Notes: generated by a model from the sequence alone, not told the origin. Shown: positions 1-9,555, counted from the stretch's first letter. The stretch: DNA of 64,000 nt from CAWFZT01 sp963820415 (GCA_963820415.1 CAWFZT010000006.1:1054001-1118000), one strand, 5' to 3'. Numbers and translations are program-made.

Positions 1-404
1 TTATCGAAGGACAAATAGGCAGAAACTTTAGCAGTCTTGATGAGGCGATCATAGGAAATTACCTTTACGCCTGCTGCAACGGCCTTCTCAACAGGCGTAA
101 CAGCGGCATCGCCATCTTCAGCGATGATAATTAAGCCCTTCGCGCCTTGTGACACCATGTTGTCAATCTGGTCGCTTTGCAGCTTCACATCATGGTCGGC
201 TTCCTGTGAAATTACCTCGTAGCCATCCTTTTGAAGAAGCTGGACCATCTGGGCATTTTCAATCGGCCAGCGTTCGGTTGCGAAATCGGAGAAGGAAAGG
301 CCGATTTTTACTTTGCCGCTAGTAGCAGCAGCTGGGGCACAGGCAGCTAGCATTGCGATAACAACAAGCAGAGTGAAGAGGGTTATTACACGATTGGACT
401 TCAT
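1..404 (-). CDS. Sugar ABC transporter substrate-binding lipoprotein, xylose-type (partial)
   Basis: The gene starts at 404 and runs off the left edge; 134 residues are visible. It begins with a lipoprotein signal peptide (hydrophobic stretch ending AMLAAC), so the protein is exported and lipid-anchored outside the membrane. The rest is the N-terminal lobe of a periplasmic-binding-protein fold: a first strand KIGLSFSD, then DFATERWPIEN, the segment DHDVKLQSDQIDNMVSQG and GLIIIAEDGDA, and AGVKVISYDRLI. These segments resemble the XylF group of sugar binders, which deliver a pentose to an ABC importer. A good Shine-Dalgarno (AAAGGAGA on the minus strand, 411-418) precedes the ATG. The ROK-type regulator lies immediately upstream on the same strand, the usual arrangement for a sugar operon. 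Permease and ATPase genes would lie outside the window. Confidence 0.85.
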   Translation of the reverse strand, partial: MKSNRVITLFTLLVVIAMLAACAPAAATSGKVKIGLSFSDFATERWPIENAQMVQLLQKDGYEVISQEADHDVKLQSDQIDNMVSQGAKGLIIIAEDGDAAVTPVEKAVAAGVKVISYDRLIKTAKVSAYLSFD

Positions 405-433
405 TTTGTATCTCCTTTTTTCATATTTAGCGT

Positions 434-457
434 TTCAAAAACAATTGTCTATTTGAA
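434..457. promoter_or_regulatory. Candidate ROK-type operator upstream of the sugar-binding gene
   Basis: An imperfect palindrome with arms TTCAAA (434-439) and TTTGAA (452-457) surrounds a central CAATTG (442-447). It lies in the gap between the regulator and the sugar-binding gene, 30-53 bases upstream of the latter's start. ROK (NagC/XylR) repressors bind AT-rich palindromes in such gaps; assignment to this regulator is inference only. Confidence 0.35.
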
Positions 458-545
458 TATATTATTCTCATTCATTCATAGAGCCTCCTTGAAAATACTC
501 ATGCACCCAAGACATGAATTGAGACAGGACGAGTATCAGCACAAG

Positions 546-1706
546 TTAAGTAAGGGCCATCTCTCGTAAGATATCGTCCAATACAATCGCAACTGCGCCC
601 ATAGCGCACGCGTCAACTCCACGTTCAGAGAAGACAATACGCAAGCTATCAGCTGAAGGTTGCAGAGCGCCGGAAAATACAGTTTTTTCGATGATGGGGT
701 GCAGGATATCTTTTCCCTGAATAAATCCTCCTCCGATGACAACCAAATCTGGATCGAAGATATTGGCCAGGTCCGCAATTCCCTCTCCTAAATACCTCGC
801 CACATCCTCAATTGCCTGACGGCATATGCTATCCCCCTGCAGGCCAAAATTCACCACCATATCAAATGTTAAGTGACTTAAATCACCTTGGCAAGCATCA
901 AATAGAATTTGATCTGAATGAACCTGGAGTTCCTTCCTTACCCGGCGAAGAACAGCACACGGTCCAACCTGGGTTTCCCAGCAACCAATGCGGCCACAAC
1001 TACATTTCTCCCCTTGCGGATCGCGTTGAATATGGCCAATTTCCCCTGCATAGCCATGTCTGCCACGGAATATTTTACCGTCAATCAGAATACCCCCTCC
1101 AAGACCTATCCCCGAACTCAAGTAAATAAAATTATCAAAGCCACGCGCCACGCCAAAGTAATACTCACCCAGAGCTGCAAGATTGGCTTCATTCTCTATA
1201 TAGATAGGAAGGCGTAAACGTTAATTCAACATCAGGCGGAGAGGCACGTTTCTCCAATTCATATTCGGTGCAACAATCAGCTCGCCCCGAAGGAGATTTA
1301 CAAGACCGGGAAGCCCGATTCCCACCCCCAACGGTCTAAGGTGACGCTCTTCAGTCAGGGAGAGCGCCTGATCTATCAATTTTTCTGCCTGGTTAATTAT
1401 GCTGGTTTGAGATTGTGTTGGACTGGTTTCAACTACAGTTTCCCATAATGTTTCTGCTGCAAAATTGGTCAAAACAATATTAATAAAATCCACTCCTATT
1501 TCCAAACCTATCACCGCACCCCCATCAGGTCTGAGACCAAGATTTATACTTGGGCGGCCAATTCTAGAGCTATCCTGTTCGTTTTCCGAAACCAAACCAT
1601 CATCGATTAAAACATTGACAATGTTTGAAACCGTGCTCTTGTTTAAACCGGTAAGTTTAGCAATTCTGGCTCGAGAAATAGGAGCATGGAGTCGTAATGT
1701 ATTCAT
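546..1706 (-). pseudogene. ROK-family (NagC/XylR-type) transcriptional repressor with an in-frame stop
   Basis: Reading from 1706, residues 1-161 hold a winged helix-turn-helix (SRARIAKLTGLNKSTVSNIV) and the start of a ROK sugar-kinase-like domain. A TAA stop at 1221-1223 interrupts it, and the same frame continues without any shift as RLRLPIYIENEANLAALGEYYF, then GIGLGGGILIDGKIFRGRHG and the zinc motif KCSCGRIGC. So a single substitution (probably CAA or GAA to TAA) splits an otherwise intact protein of about 386 codons. The N-terminus may also be damaged: homologous-looking sequence (LDKVRKVNKSIV) extends upstream of the ATG at 1706 in frame, but no ATG, GTG or TTG start lies there. It would repress the adjacent sugar transporter, releasing it when sugar binds. 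Loss would give constitutive expression; a sequencing error is the other explanation. Confidence 0.8.
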
Positions 1707-1862
1707 TACGATAGATTTATTGACTTTTCGTACTTTATCCAGATTGCCAGTAATCGTAGGATATTCCCCTTATTATGTTTATCGAATGGATAAACTAACT
1801 ATTTGATAGTATATCCGTTTTTTTCAAAAAAAGCAATGACTTAAAAGGCCATTGGCCACTTT

Positions 1863-2075
1863 AGTGCAATTATTCCGGAGATGGCGATGATGTAAGCCGT
1901 GCCAGTACGCTGATAAGCGGTGGTCAGGCTGGCTGGCAAATCGTTGTCCAGGCCAAGCAAGATGCCATTGAGCAAAGCCGCTTCAGGCTGGGGCAGGATC
2001 TGGTTTATCAACCGATAATCCTACATGCACATACTATACAGTATCACCTTATCGGACTGCCAGCCACGTGCTTGA
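1863..2075 (-). pseudogene. Decayed duplicate fragment of comEC
   Basis: This stretch of about 210 bases is clearly similar to 3657-3870 inside the neighbouring comEC, in the same orientation. The middle is nearly identical (the segment around 1921-1970 matches 3715-3765), and the similarity continues through CTATACAG and the ATCGG..TGCCAGCC region. It corresponds to the competence-domain segment NGILLGLDNDLPASL..AYQRTGTAH. It carries scattered substitutions and has no start or open frame. It is most simply the remnant of a tandem duplication or of a second comEC copy. The rest of 1807-2125 shows nothing else I can assign. Confidence 0.75.
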
Positions 2076-2125
2076 ATGAATCTTAATTGATGAATGTTTC
2101 ATTGCTGAAGTGTATTGAATATTTT

Positions 2126-4462
2126 TTACTTTTCCACCTCCACCCACATTTTCTCCCCATCTGACACCAGCTCCACCCAGCCATGCTCGGCCAAATTGAG
2201 CCAGGCGGGGCTGCCAGACTCATTAAGCAGCGGATTCCCCTGCCAGACCACCAGCTCGGGCTGAAATTGCGACCAATCCACCAGTTCTTGCGTGGTCGGG
2301 AGAACTGCGTCGGCAGCCCCCAACAGCAGCACCTGCGGAGGCGGCTGGATGTCCAGGCCGCCCAAGGCTTCCGGTGAAATTCCACCCGGCAGCAGGACGC
2401 TGAAACTACCGTATTCCACCAGCAATGCCATTCCTTCAGTGGAAGCGGTCAGCACCTCCAGGCGCGCCCCACTACCCAAATCCAGCGACTGCCCAGCCCC
2501 CAGCAGGTTAATAGGCGCCGCCTGAGCCGTCAGACTCATCTGCAGGTTGTTCAGGGGAGTTGAAGTCGCCATGTTTGAGTTCCAGTATGCATTCTGAGCC
2601 GGGAAACGCACCAACACCGCCGGCAGACCGTCAAGCGCTCCAGGAGAACCGCCGGTCAGGAGCAGACCGTCCAGGCGGTGGGCAAAGAGGGGTATGCGCC
2701 TGCCCAGGACGCTGCTCAGCTCTCTGGAATCGCGCTGCCCGTTGATCAGCATACGATTCCCACCCGGCAACTCAACCAGAACGACCGGGGCGTCATCAGC
2801 GGCGATAACAATCAGATGCAGACGCCCGTCCGGAGTGGTCACCAACGCCTGCCAGATGACCGCCGACAGGAGGGCGGCGCCCAACAGGCTCAGCGGAGCC
2901 AGCCACTGCAGTTGCACAGGCTGGCGCGGCCGCCAAAAAGCCAACCCTAACAGGATCCCATAATAAATGGCCGCCGCCCACAGGCTGATCCTACCCATCG
3001 TTGCCCCACCCGTGGACAAGGCGGCGAAAAATTCCACTGTACAGTTAGTGTAGGCCAGTAGGGGCCAGGCCAGGTAACCCAGCAGGTGTCCCAGGGGCAG
3101 GTAAACTAGCCCGCCCAGCAAGGCAATGCCGCCCATAATCATCACTGCCGGTTGGGGCGGCAGCACCAGCGGATTGGCTAGCAAGGTGGTATACGAAAGT
3201 CGCTCGAAGTTGAAAAGGGTCACCGGCAAGGAAGTGAGTTGGGCGGCCAGGGTGAAAAGACAGTATTCACCCACCAGGCTGGCCAGCTTACCCGAAGTTT
3301 CCGAAGAGAAGCGCCTCTGCACCAGGTTTTCGAAACTGCCCTGAAAGCGGGAGGCGAAAAGCACCAGGCCCAGGGTTGCTGCAAAGGTTAGCAGGAAGCT
3401 GATGTCCCACAGCAGGGTGGGCGTACCCAGGCACATCAGCGCGGCGACAAAAGCCAGAGTGTTCAGTCCGGTCTGCCGGCGGCCGATCAACTGCCCCAGC
3501 AGGCTCAAGCTGCCCATGATCGCCGCCCGCACCACCGAAGGACCGGCTCCGACCAACAGAGTATACAAGACAACCGCCAGGATGGTGAGCAAGGCTGCCC
3601 AGCCGCGCCGCGCCAGCTTGCCGAAAAAGACCGAAAAGAGCCCGGCGACGATGGCGATATTAAATCCGGATATGGCGATGATGTGAGCGGTGCCGGTCCT
3701 CTGATAAGCTTGGGTCAGGCTGGCTGGCAAATCGTTGTCCAGGCCAAGCAAGATGCCATTGAGTAAGGCTGCTTCAGGCTGAGGCAGGATCTGGTTGATT
3801 ACCTGGTAAGCTTGCATGCGTAAACTATACAGAGCCTCCATGATCGGGTTGCCAGCCCGGTGCTGCAGCAGGCTGGCCTTTGGGTAGCCCATTTGCGAAT
3901 AAATGCCCTGTCTCGCCAGGTAATCCTGGTAAGAAAACTCGACATCGTTGGCCGGTGTGGCGAGCTTGCCTTGCAGCTTGATTAAATCGCCGTATTGCCA
4001 GTCTTCGCCGGGGAGCATCTTCGCCAGAAGCAAGCCGTGCACCGGAAGGTGCTGGACTGATCCGCTGGCAGTAGCCACCGTCGCCAGGTCTCTAACCTGC
4101 AGGCGCAAATCGGTGCCGGTGGCCTTTATGTTCGGCGGATCAACCACCAGGCCGGTCACTACTACCTCTCCCTGGTCATTGTAATAAGCCAGGTCGCCCG
4201 GAGAATTGGAGGGAAGCGTCAGGGTATAACGCAGCGCCCCGGCCAGCAGGGCCGCCAGGAGTATGCCAAACGGCACTGGGCTGACCTTGCACCAGTTTTT
4301 AAAAACCGCTATTCGTCCGGACAAGCGCCGTTCAAACAGCCCTACAAGGAAAACTGCGGCTGCCAACCCTCCCCAGGTTTGCCAGGTCAGCGGCTGCCAA
4401 TAACCCAGCAAGATGCCGGCGAGAAAAGCAGTGGATAACCAGAGCAGCGGCAGGGAAGGCAT
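2126..4462 (-). CDS. comEC: ComEC/Rec2-family DNA uptake channel with degenerate nuclease-like domain
   Basis: 778 residues, the normal length for ComEC, the inner-membrane channel that passes single-stranded DNA during natural transformation. N-terminal membrane segments and a DUF4131-type region occupy about residues 1-200. The competence domain (about 205-520) carries LLNGILLGLDNDLP, RTGTAHIIAISGFNIAI and VGAGPSVVRAAIMG with many transmembrane helices. The C-terminal part (about 545-770) aligns with the usual metallo-beta-lactamase domain, but where the metal-binding HPHADH motif is expected it reads LLTGGSPGALDGL (residues 601-613), so no metal site is visible. This domain is proposed to degrade the non-transforming strand in other bacteria, so here that activity is probably lost or done by another protein. 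A GAGGT ribosome-binding site precedes the ATG. The methyltransferase-like gene lies 25 bases upstream, so the two are probably co-transcribed. Confidence 0.92.
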   Translation of the reverse strand: MPSLPLLWLSTAFLAGILLGYWQPLTWQTWGGLAAAVFLVGLFERRLSGRIAVFKNWCKVSPVPFGILLAALLAGALRYTLTLPSNSPGDLAYYNDQGEVVVTGLVVDPPNIKATGTDLRLQVRDLATVATASGSVQHLPVHGLLLAKMLPGEDWQYGDLIKLQGKLATPANDVEFSYQDYLARQGIYSQMGYPKASLLQHRAGNPIMEALYSLRMQAYQVINQILPQPEAALLNGILLGLDNDLPASLTQAYQRTGTAHIIAISGFNIAIVAGLFSVFFGKLARRGWAALLTILAVVLYTLLVGAGPSVVRAAIMGSLSLLGQLIGRRQTGLNTLAFVAALMCLGTPTLLWDISFLLTFAATLGLVLFASRFQGSFENLVQRRFSSETSGKLASLVGEYCLFTLAAQLTSLPVTLFNFERLSYTTLLANPLVLPPQPAVMIMGGIALLGGLVYLPLGHLLGYLAWPLLAYTNCTVEFFAALSTGGATMGRISLWAAAIYYGILLGLAFWRPRQPVQLQWLAPLSLLGAALLSAVIWQALVTTPDGRLHLIVIAADDAPVVLVELPGGNRMLINGQRDSRELSSVLGRRIPLFAHRLDGLLLTGGSPGALDGLPAVLVRFPAQNAYWNSNMATSTPLNNLQMSLTAQAAPINLLGAGQSLDLGSGARLEVLTASTEGMALLVEYGSFSVLLPGGISPEALGGLDIQPPPQVLLLGAADAVLPTTQELVDWSQFQPELVVWQGNPLLNESGSPAWLNLAEHGWVELVSDGEKMWVEVEK

Positions 4463-4487
4463 TTTACCTCGGGGGAGTAGATATCAA

Positions 4488-5099
4488 TTATCTGCGATGA
4501 AATTTTGTCCAGGGCAGCAGCATGGGCACGTTGCGCTGGTAGTCGGCATACGCCTGGCCAAACTCTTTCAGCAGCTTGCGCTCTTCGAAATGGATACCCA
4601 CCAGGACATAGGCCGTGGCGCCCAGGTTGAAGGCCAGGATGTTCCAGGTAATCAGCGGCAGCAGCCAGACTATTACCAGGCCGAACAGGTAGAGCGGGTG
4701 GCGCACGTAGCGATACAACCCGCTGACCACCAATTTGGGCGGTCCGCCGGAATCGGGCGGGGCAGACAACTGCGCCAGGCCAAGGAACTGCAGGGCGCCG
4801 GTCTGCAGCACGCCGAACAGCAGGCCCATCGCCGCCAGGCCCTCGATCCCCAGGGTCAACGCCAGCCAGGGGAAGGAGATGCGCGAGATCTGCAGGTCAG
4901 GCGACAGGACCACCAGGGCGAGCAGCGGCAGCAAGGTAAATGAGACGACCAGGTTGTAAAACAGGCGGTAATAACGGCAAACGCCCGGGCCCAGCCAGCG
5001 TTCGGCCAGCGCCTTGGCGGAGAAAGAGGCCAGCAGGGTGTGCAGGGCGCCGTACATCGCCCAGGCTAGCAAGATCCACCAAAAGCCGGTTTGACTCAT
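4488..5099 (-). CDS. Isoprenylcysteine carboxyl methyltransferase / phospholipid methyltransferase-like membrane protein
   Basis: 203 residues with four to five predicted membrane helices. The C-terminal third has the ICMT/PEMT signature: GLYRYVRHPLYLFGLVI, then a loop and FEERKLLKEFGQAYADYQRNVPMLLPW. The family methylates prenyl-cysteine, phospholipids or other lipophilic acceptors with S-adenosylmethionine bound at the RHP and EE motifs. The bacterial substrate is unknown. A TAAAAT -10 element and GGAG lie upstream. It is transcribed toward comEC and is divergent from the membrane protein at 5116. Confidence 0.8.
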   Translation of the reverse strand: MSQTGFWWILLAWAMYGALHTLLASFSAKALAERWLGPGVCRYYRLFYNLVVSFTLLPLLALVVLSPDLQISRISFPWLALTLGIEGLAAMGLLFGVLQTGALQFLGLAQLSAPPDSGGPPKLVVSGLYRYVRHPLYLFGLVIVWLLPLITWNILAFNLGATAYVLVGIHFEERKLLKEFGQAYADYQRNVPMLLPWTKFHRR

Positions 5100-5115
5100 T
5101 TCATCTCCATATGTT

Positions 5116-7264
5116 ATGATTTTAGCCCAGAATACAGCCAGAGCCAGTGAATCTCTGACCAGAAATCAATCCGTGAACGACTTACGTAAATCCTACCAGC
5201 AGACGGCTGCCTGGGTTCAGGAAGCTTTCAGGCATGATTGGGTGTTCTTTGGTGCCCTGCTGCTGGTGATGGCGGCTGCCTACGCATTGAAGATTTCCGG
5301 GCTGGGTTTTTACTGGGACGATTGGGAGACAGTGTTTATTTCCCGCTTGCTGCACCCGATCGATTACTGGAACTATTGGCTGAGCAACCGGCCAACCGGC
5401 GCCTGGGTGTGGATGCTCACCGTACCGGCGCTGGGTGTTTCACCGCTGCCATGGCATATACTATCCCTGTTATTGCGCTGGGCGGGCACATTGGCTTTGT
5501 ACTGGACGCTAAAGGGACTATGGCCGGCGCGCACCTGGCAAATCCGCTGGATGGCGCTACTGCTGGTGGTTTTCCCCGGCTTCCTTCAGCAGTCCCAGGC
5601 GGCCGGTTACCTGATTCATTTCGCCAGCTTCTGCCTGTTTACTCTGTCGCTGGGAGCAATGGTCGCAAGCCTGCGCCGGCCAAACCGCTTCTGGCTGTTG
5701 ACTCCATTGGCGTTGTTGGCCTGCCTGGCGAACGTCTTCACCATAGAATATTTCGTCGGGCTGGAGCTGCTGCGCCCGGTAATTCTGTGGTTTTTACTTC
5801 AAGGGAAGGGCGAATCAATCCGCCGCACCGCGATCAGAGTCCTCAAGCTATGGGCGCCTTATCTTGTCATCCTGTTCATATTCCTGGCCTGGCGCTTTAT
5901 CTATTTCCCCAAGATCATGCCCGGACCCGACCCCAACTCGCCCAAACTGCTCTTGAACCTGGCCCATTCCCCATTTTCGACCATGCTCACTTTCGCCCAG
6001 GCGATCTTGCAGGATTCTGTTTACCTGGTGGTTTTCGCCTGGGCCAATACAGTCCAGGCATCCAGCATCAATTTGAGCCTGTTTTCTACGCTGTATTCGT
6101 GGGCTATCGGGCTTGGGCTGGCCTCCCTGCTGGCCTGGGCTTTGATCAAGACTGACGGAATAGACCTGCCAGAAACCGGCCTGCCTGACTCTTTCACCGG
6201 GCAGGCAGCCCTGCTCGGAGTGCTGGGCATCCTCGGCGGCGGCTTGCCGGTGTGGGCGCTCGGCAGCCAGATCATTGTGGGCAAATGGGCCGACCGCTAT
6301 GCCATGGCGCCGATGCTCGGGGCGGTGATCCTGGTGGTCTGTGGTTTGGATTGGCTGGCGGGCCCAGGCAAACCGGCGCGCAAGTCGATCCTTCTTGGCG
6401 CTGCTGCTGGGGTTTTCCACCGCCGCGCAAATCCGGGCGACCACTGCCTACCGGCGGGACTGGCAAATCCAGCGAGATTTTTTCTGGCAGCTCAACTGGC
6501 GCATGCCGGCGCTCAAGCCAGGAACCGCTGTGTTGGGCACTCAAATGCCGCTAAATTATTCATCCGACTATGCCATCGGATTGGCACTAAACCTGATTTA
6601 CGCCCCCAATCTGCATTCCACCAACCTGCCCTATTGGTTCATAGACGCCCCGCGTTCTCACGGCAGCTCGCACATACCGGATTTCAAAGAAAACCTTCCG
6701 ATGCGCTATGCCTTCCGCAGTTTGCTCTTCCAAGGCAACACATCCCAGGCAGTGGTAATAGATTACAATTCGGGACAAGGCTGCGTATACGTAATGAGCC
6801 CGGAAGACGCCCTGCGCCCCGGCACAAGCGACGCCCAGGCCAGCCTGCTCAAAATTTCACACCCCAACCAGATCGAAACTGACCCGGCCAAAGCCGTCTT
6901 CCCGCCCGAAACCATCTTTGGCGTCGAGCCATTCCACGGCTGGTGCTATTACTACGAAAAGGCCGACCTGGCGCGGCAGATTGGCGACTGGCAGCAGATC
7001 GCAGTCCTGGACCAGTCCGCCGGGCAGGCCGGTTACACTACCAAGCTGGGGGTTGAGCTGATACCATTCATCGAAGGTTATGCTCATTTGGGGCAGTGGC
7101 AGAAAGCCTACCAGTACACCCTGAAGGCCAACGAGAAGACCGGCGGGATGCAACCTTTCCTGTGCCAGACCTGGGATCGCATAACGAAAGGTACCTTTAC
7201 CAGCCCCGAGCGAGAAAAAGTCTGGTCGACCGTCGACCAAAAGTTGAACTGCAGCGGGCGCTAG
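5116..7264 (+). CDS. Polytopic GT-C-like membrane protein (single frameshift near 6400)
   Basis: Two frames join into one protein of about 715 residues. The first part has about ten membrane helices and, in its first periplasmic loop, GFYWDDWETVF, reminiscent of the acidic loop of GT-C transferases that use lipid-linked sugars. The second part, from about 6391, is a soluble domain (WQIQRDFFWQLNWRMPALKPGTAVL...) with a helical tail. The frame changes by one extra base between about 6385 and 6406, where KSILLG continues as LALLLGFSTAAQIR. The start is uncertain: ATG at 5116 overlaps a -10-like TATGAT, so GTG at 5173 (VNDLRKSYQQ) is an alternative. It ends 4 bases inside the convergent glycosyltransferase gene. 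The role may be glycan or lipid glycosylation together with that enzyme; the exact family is not recognised. Confidence 0.7.
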
Positions 7265-7986
7265 CCTTTGTATTTTCCTCTCCAGGCATTGCGCCGGATG
7301 GCGAGTAAATCGAGCCCGACCTTGTACAGGTCATGGAAAATGCGCACTTTACTGTTAGGGCTAAAATACCAGGGCACAGGGATTTCCATAATCCGGTAAC
7401 CACGCTGGCGGGCGATAAACAGCACCTCAACGTCAAAGGACCAGCCGTTAATGGTCTGAAGGGGGAAAATTTCGTCGGCCACCGCCCCGCGAAAACATTT
7501 AAAACCGCACTGCGTATCCTGCAGACCCGGTAAAGCCAGCACCCTTACGACCAGATTGAAAAACCGGCCGGTCAGGTGACGGTAAAGCGGCTCATTATAA
7601 CGAATGGCGCCGGGCGCTTCACGGGAAGCGATGGCAACGTCCATTTCGGGCAGCTCGGGCGGGATGAAGCGATTGACTTCCTTGATTGGCATAGAAAGGT
7701 CAGCATCACAGATAAAACGGTAGGCGCCGGTCGCCTGCAGCATACCATACCTGACCGCCAGGCCCTTGCCTCGCCCATCCACATGTAAGGCCTTCAGATA
7801 AGGGAAGCGTTGGCTGAACTCACGGGCGATCTCCAGCGTGCGGTCCTGGCTGCCGTTCTCCACCACCAGCACCTCGGCCGGGTAGGCCTGGGCGTCCAGA
7901 AAAGAAGTGACCTGCTCGAGGGTACCGGACAACCGAACTTCTTCGTTATACGCAGGGATGATGATCGAAAGCAGGGGGGTAGGCAA
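7261..7986 (-). CDS. Family 2 glycosyltransferase, dolichyl/polyprenyl-phosphate glucosyltransferase-like
   Basis: 241 residues, a single GT-A domain without membrane helices. Visible motifs are the nucleotide-binding start LLSIIIPAYNEEVRLSGTL, VVENGSQDRT, the DxD-type CDADLSMP, QCGFKCFRG and the acceptor-side segment GWSFDVEVLFIARQRGYRIMEIPVPW. This combination is typical of ALG5/DPM1-like enzymes that move a sugar from a nucleotide onto polyprenyl phosphate at the cytoplasmic face. The lipid-sugar could feed a GT-C enzyme such as the convergent neighbour. The gene stands alone on the minus strand and overlaps that neighbour by 4 bases at the stops. Confidence 0.88.
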   Translation of the reverse strand: MPTPLLSIIIPAYNEEVRLSGTLEQVTSFLDAQAYPAEVLVVENGSQDRTLEIAREFSQRFPYLKALHVDGRGKGLAVRYGMLQATGAYRFICDADLSMPIKEVNRFIPPELPEMDVAIASREAPGAIRYNEPLYRHLTGRFFNLVVRVLALPGLQDTQCGFKCFRGAVADEIFPLQTINGWSFDVEVLFIARQRGYRIMEIPVPWYFSPNSKVRIFHDLYKVGLDLLAIRRNAWRGKYKG

Positions 7987-8043
7987 ACCGGTTCGGTCCG
8001 TTCACCTGGCTTCAGGCCAGGAACTGCCCTGAGGTTGACAGGT

Positions 8044-8358
8044 TCAAAACAGCGGCACTCCCACCAGGCAGTCGCCGTTTGCAGCCAGCGCTTCGGGAGT
8101 AGCCAGGTATTTTTGGCCATCTTTCTCCACCAAAGAGATTGGAGAAGCAACGGTGAAGGTGCTGGCAAGCAGAAGCTGCCGCTCACCGGTGACAAAACGC
8201 TTTCCGGCTTGCATACGACGCACCAGTTCCTCCCGGCTGATCAGAACCCGGTCAGAAAAAGTTGGCCCGCGCCGTTCGTAAGCCCTTACCACTGTGACCC
8301 GGCCAGCCGGCGTGTAACGAACTGCCTCGACTACACCATCGTATTTGACTTGCGCCAT
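8044..8358 (-). CDS. Conserved-looking small protein of unknown function
   Basis: 104 residues from the ATG at 8358 (MAQVKYDGVVEAVRY); an in-frame ATG at 8403 would add 15 unlikely residues. The protein is predicted to be beta-rich. It has a strand-turn start (VEAVRYTPAGRVTVVRAYERRGPTFSDRVLISREELVRRM) and a second half LLLASTFTVASPISLVEKDGQKYLATPEALAANGD. There is no signal peptide, membrane helix or catalytic motif I recognise. It lies between the glycosyltransferase and tRNA-Pro on the same strand. Codon use matches its neighbours, so I regard it as a real gene. Confidence 0.65.
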   Translation of the reverse strand: MAQVKYDGVVEAVRYTPAGRVTVVRAYERRGPTFSDRVLISREELVRRMQAGKRFVTGERQLLLASTFTVASPISLVEKDGQKYLATPEALAANGDCLVGVPLF

Positions 8359-8427
8359 TGCCTGTCTATCCTCGATTCCAGGGCATCTATCAACAGCCGC
8401 CAAGTCTCCTCGGCGGCTACAACTCAG

Positions 8428-8500
8428 TCGGGGTGGGCGGACTCGAACCGCCGACCCCCGCGTCCCAAACGCGGTGCGCTACCAACTGCGCTACACCCCG
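8428..8500 (-). tRNA. tRNA-Pro (anticodon UGG)
   Basis: On the minus strand the cloverleaf is complete. The acceptor arms are CGGGGTG and CACCCCG with discriminator A, the D arm is GCGC..GCGC, and the anticodon stem CCGCG/CGCGG encloses loop TTTGGGA, giving anticodon TGG. The T arm is GGCGG-TTCGAGT-CCGCC. The 3' CCA is not encoded. The 5' end is 47 bases from the GTG start of the divergent esterase. Confidence 0.96.
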
Positions 8501-8547
8501 GCATGTAGAGTATAATGCGCAGTTGGCATTCACGTCAAGGAAATCAT

Positions 8548-9555
8548 GTGTTACCAAACCAATCGAAAATATTTAGATTTTACCTGCTGCTCTTGACCTG
8601 GCTGCTGGCGCTAAGCGCCATACTGGCGCTAAGCGCCAATATGGTTGGCTGCCAGTTTGCCCCTCCGGCCCCCTTACCGGTTAAAAGCCCATTCCCCGTC
8701 CCTTCCCAGACGGAGGCGCCTTCCCCAACCAACCAGCCGGCCTTGACTCCCTCCGCCGCGCCCAGCCTGACGCCGGAGTGGACCCCGACGCCGTCGCCGT
8801 TCGTCTCACCCTCTCCGGCCCCCTGCCTGGATACGCAAGGGAAGGTATTAAGCCTGCAAGCGAGCTTCGACTTCTTCTCCAAGCCGCTCCAGTTCCAGTT
8901 GTACCTGCCGCCCTGTTACAATCCTACGGCGGGAGTGCGTTATCCGCTGCTGATCCTGCTGCACGGGCAGGATTCGGATGACCAGCAGTGGGTGCGACTG
9001 GGCGCCGCGGCGGCGGCTGACCGGTTGATCTCCTCCAACCAAAGCGCACCCTTCCTGATCGCTATGCCTAACGAAGAATACGACCTGCAGGAACCGGCAG
9101 AATCGAGCTTCGGGAAGCTAGTTACCCAGGGACTGGTGCCCTGGCTCGACCAGCATTACGGCACCTGCAGCGAGCGCGCCTGCCGGGCCATCGGCGGGCT
9201 GTCACGCGGAGCCGCCTGGGCAGTGCGCCTGGGTTTTACCGACTGGCAGCAGTTTGGGGAGATCGGCGCTCACAGTCTGGCATACTTCTGGGGCGATAAC
9301 GTCATGCTGCGCCAGTGGACGCGCGCCATCCCGGTCGACCAGTTCCCGTCCGTGTATATGGATATTGGCGACCAGGACAGCTACCTACCGTCCGCCAGCG
9401 AATTTGAAGGACTGTTGAGCCAGTACCAGGTGCCGCATACCTGGGTGATCAACCAGGGAGTACACAACGAAGATTACTGGCAGGCGCACGTCGAAGAATA
9501 CCTGCGCTGGTACAGCCGGGCCTGGACGAAACAAGTGAGGCAATGGGTTCACTGA
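8548..9555 (+). CDS. Esterase-family (alpha/beta hydrolase) lipoprotein
   Basis: 335 residues from the GTG at 8548, chosen because AAGGA lies 6 bases upstream and because the more distal ATG at 8515 almost touches the tRNA. The signal peptide ends in MVGC, a plausible lipobox, followed by a Pro/Thr/Ser-rich linker (about residues 36-95). The hydrolase domain has YPLLILLHGQDSDDQQW, the nucleophile elbow GGLSRGAAW (Ser) and a C-terminal NQGVHNEDYWQ that could supply His. It resembles the enterochelin-esterase/esterase D superfamily of exported ester hydrolases; the substrate is unknown. The signal-peptide coding region contains two tandem 15-base palindromes (8606-8620, 8624-8638), encoding LALSAI/LALSAN. 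Confidence 0.82.
   Translation: MLPNQSKIFRFYLLLLTWLLALSAILALSANMVGCQFAPPAPLPVKSPFPVPSQTEAPSPTNQPALTPSAAPSLTPEWTPTPSPFVSPSPAPCLDTQGKVLSLQASFDFFSKPLQFQLYLPPCYNPTAGVRYPLLILLHGQDSDDQQWVRLGAAAAADRLISSNQSAPFLIAMPNEEYDLQEPAESSFGKLVTQGLVPWLDQHYGTCSERACRAIGGLSRGAAWAVRLGFTDWQQFGEIGAHSLAYFWGDNVMLRQWTRAIPVDQFPSVYMDIGDQDSYLPSASEFEGLLSQYQVPHTWVINQGVHNEDYWQAHVEEYLRWYSRAWTKQVRQWVH

Noticed and set aside
1221..1223. In-frame TAA in the ROK gene considered as recoding
   Set aside because: Recoding in bacteria uses TGA or TAG; TAA indicates mutation or error.
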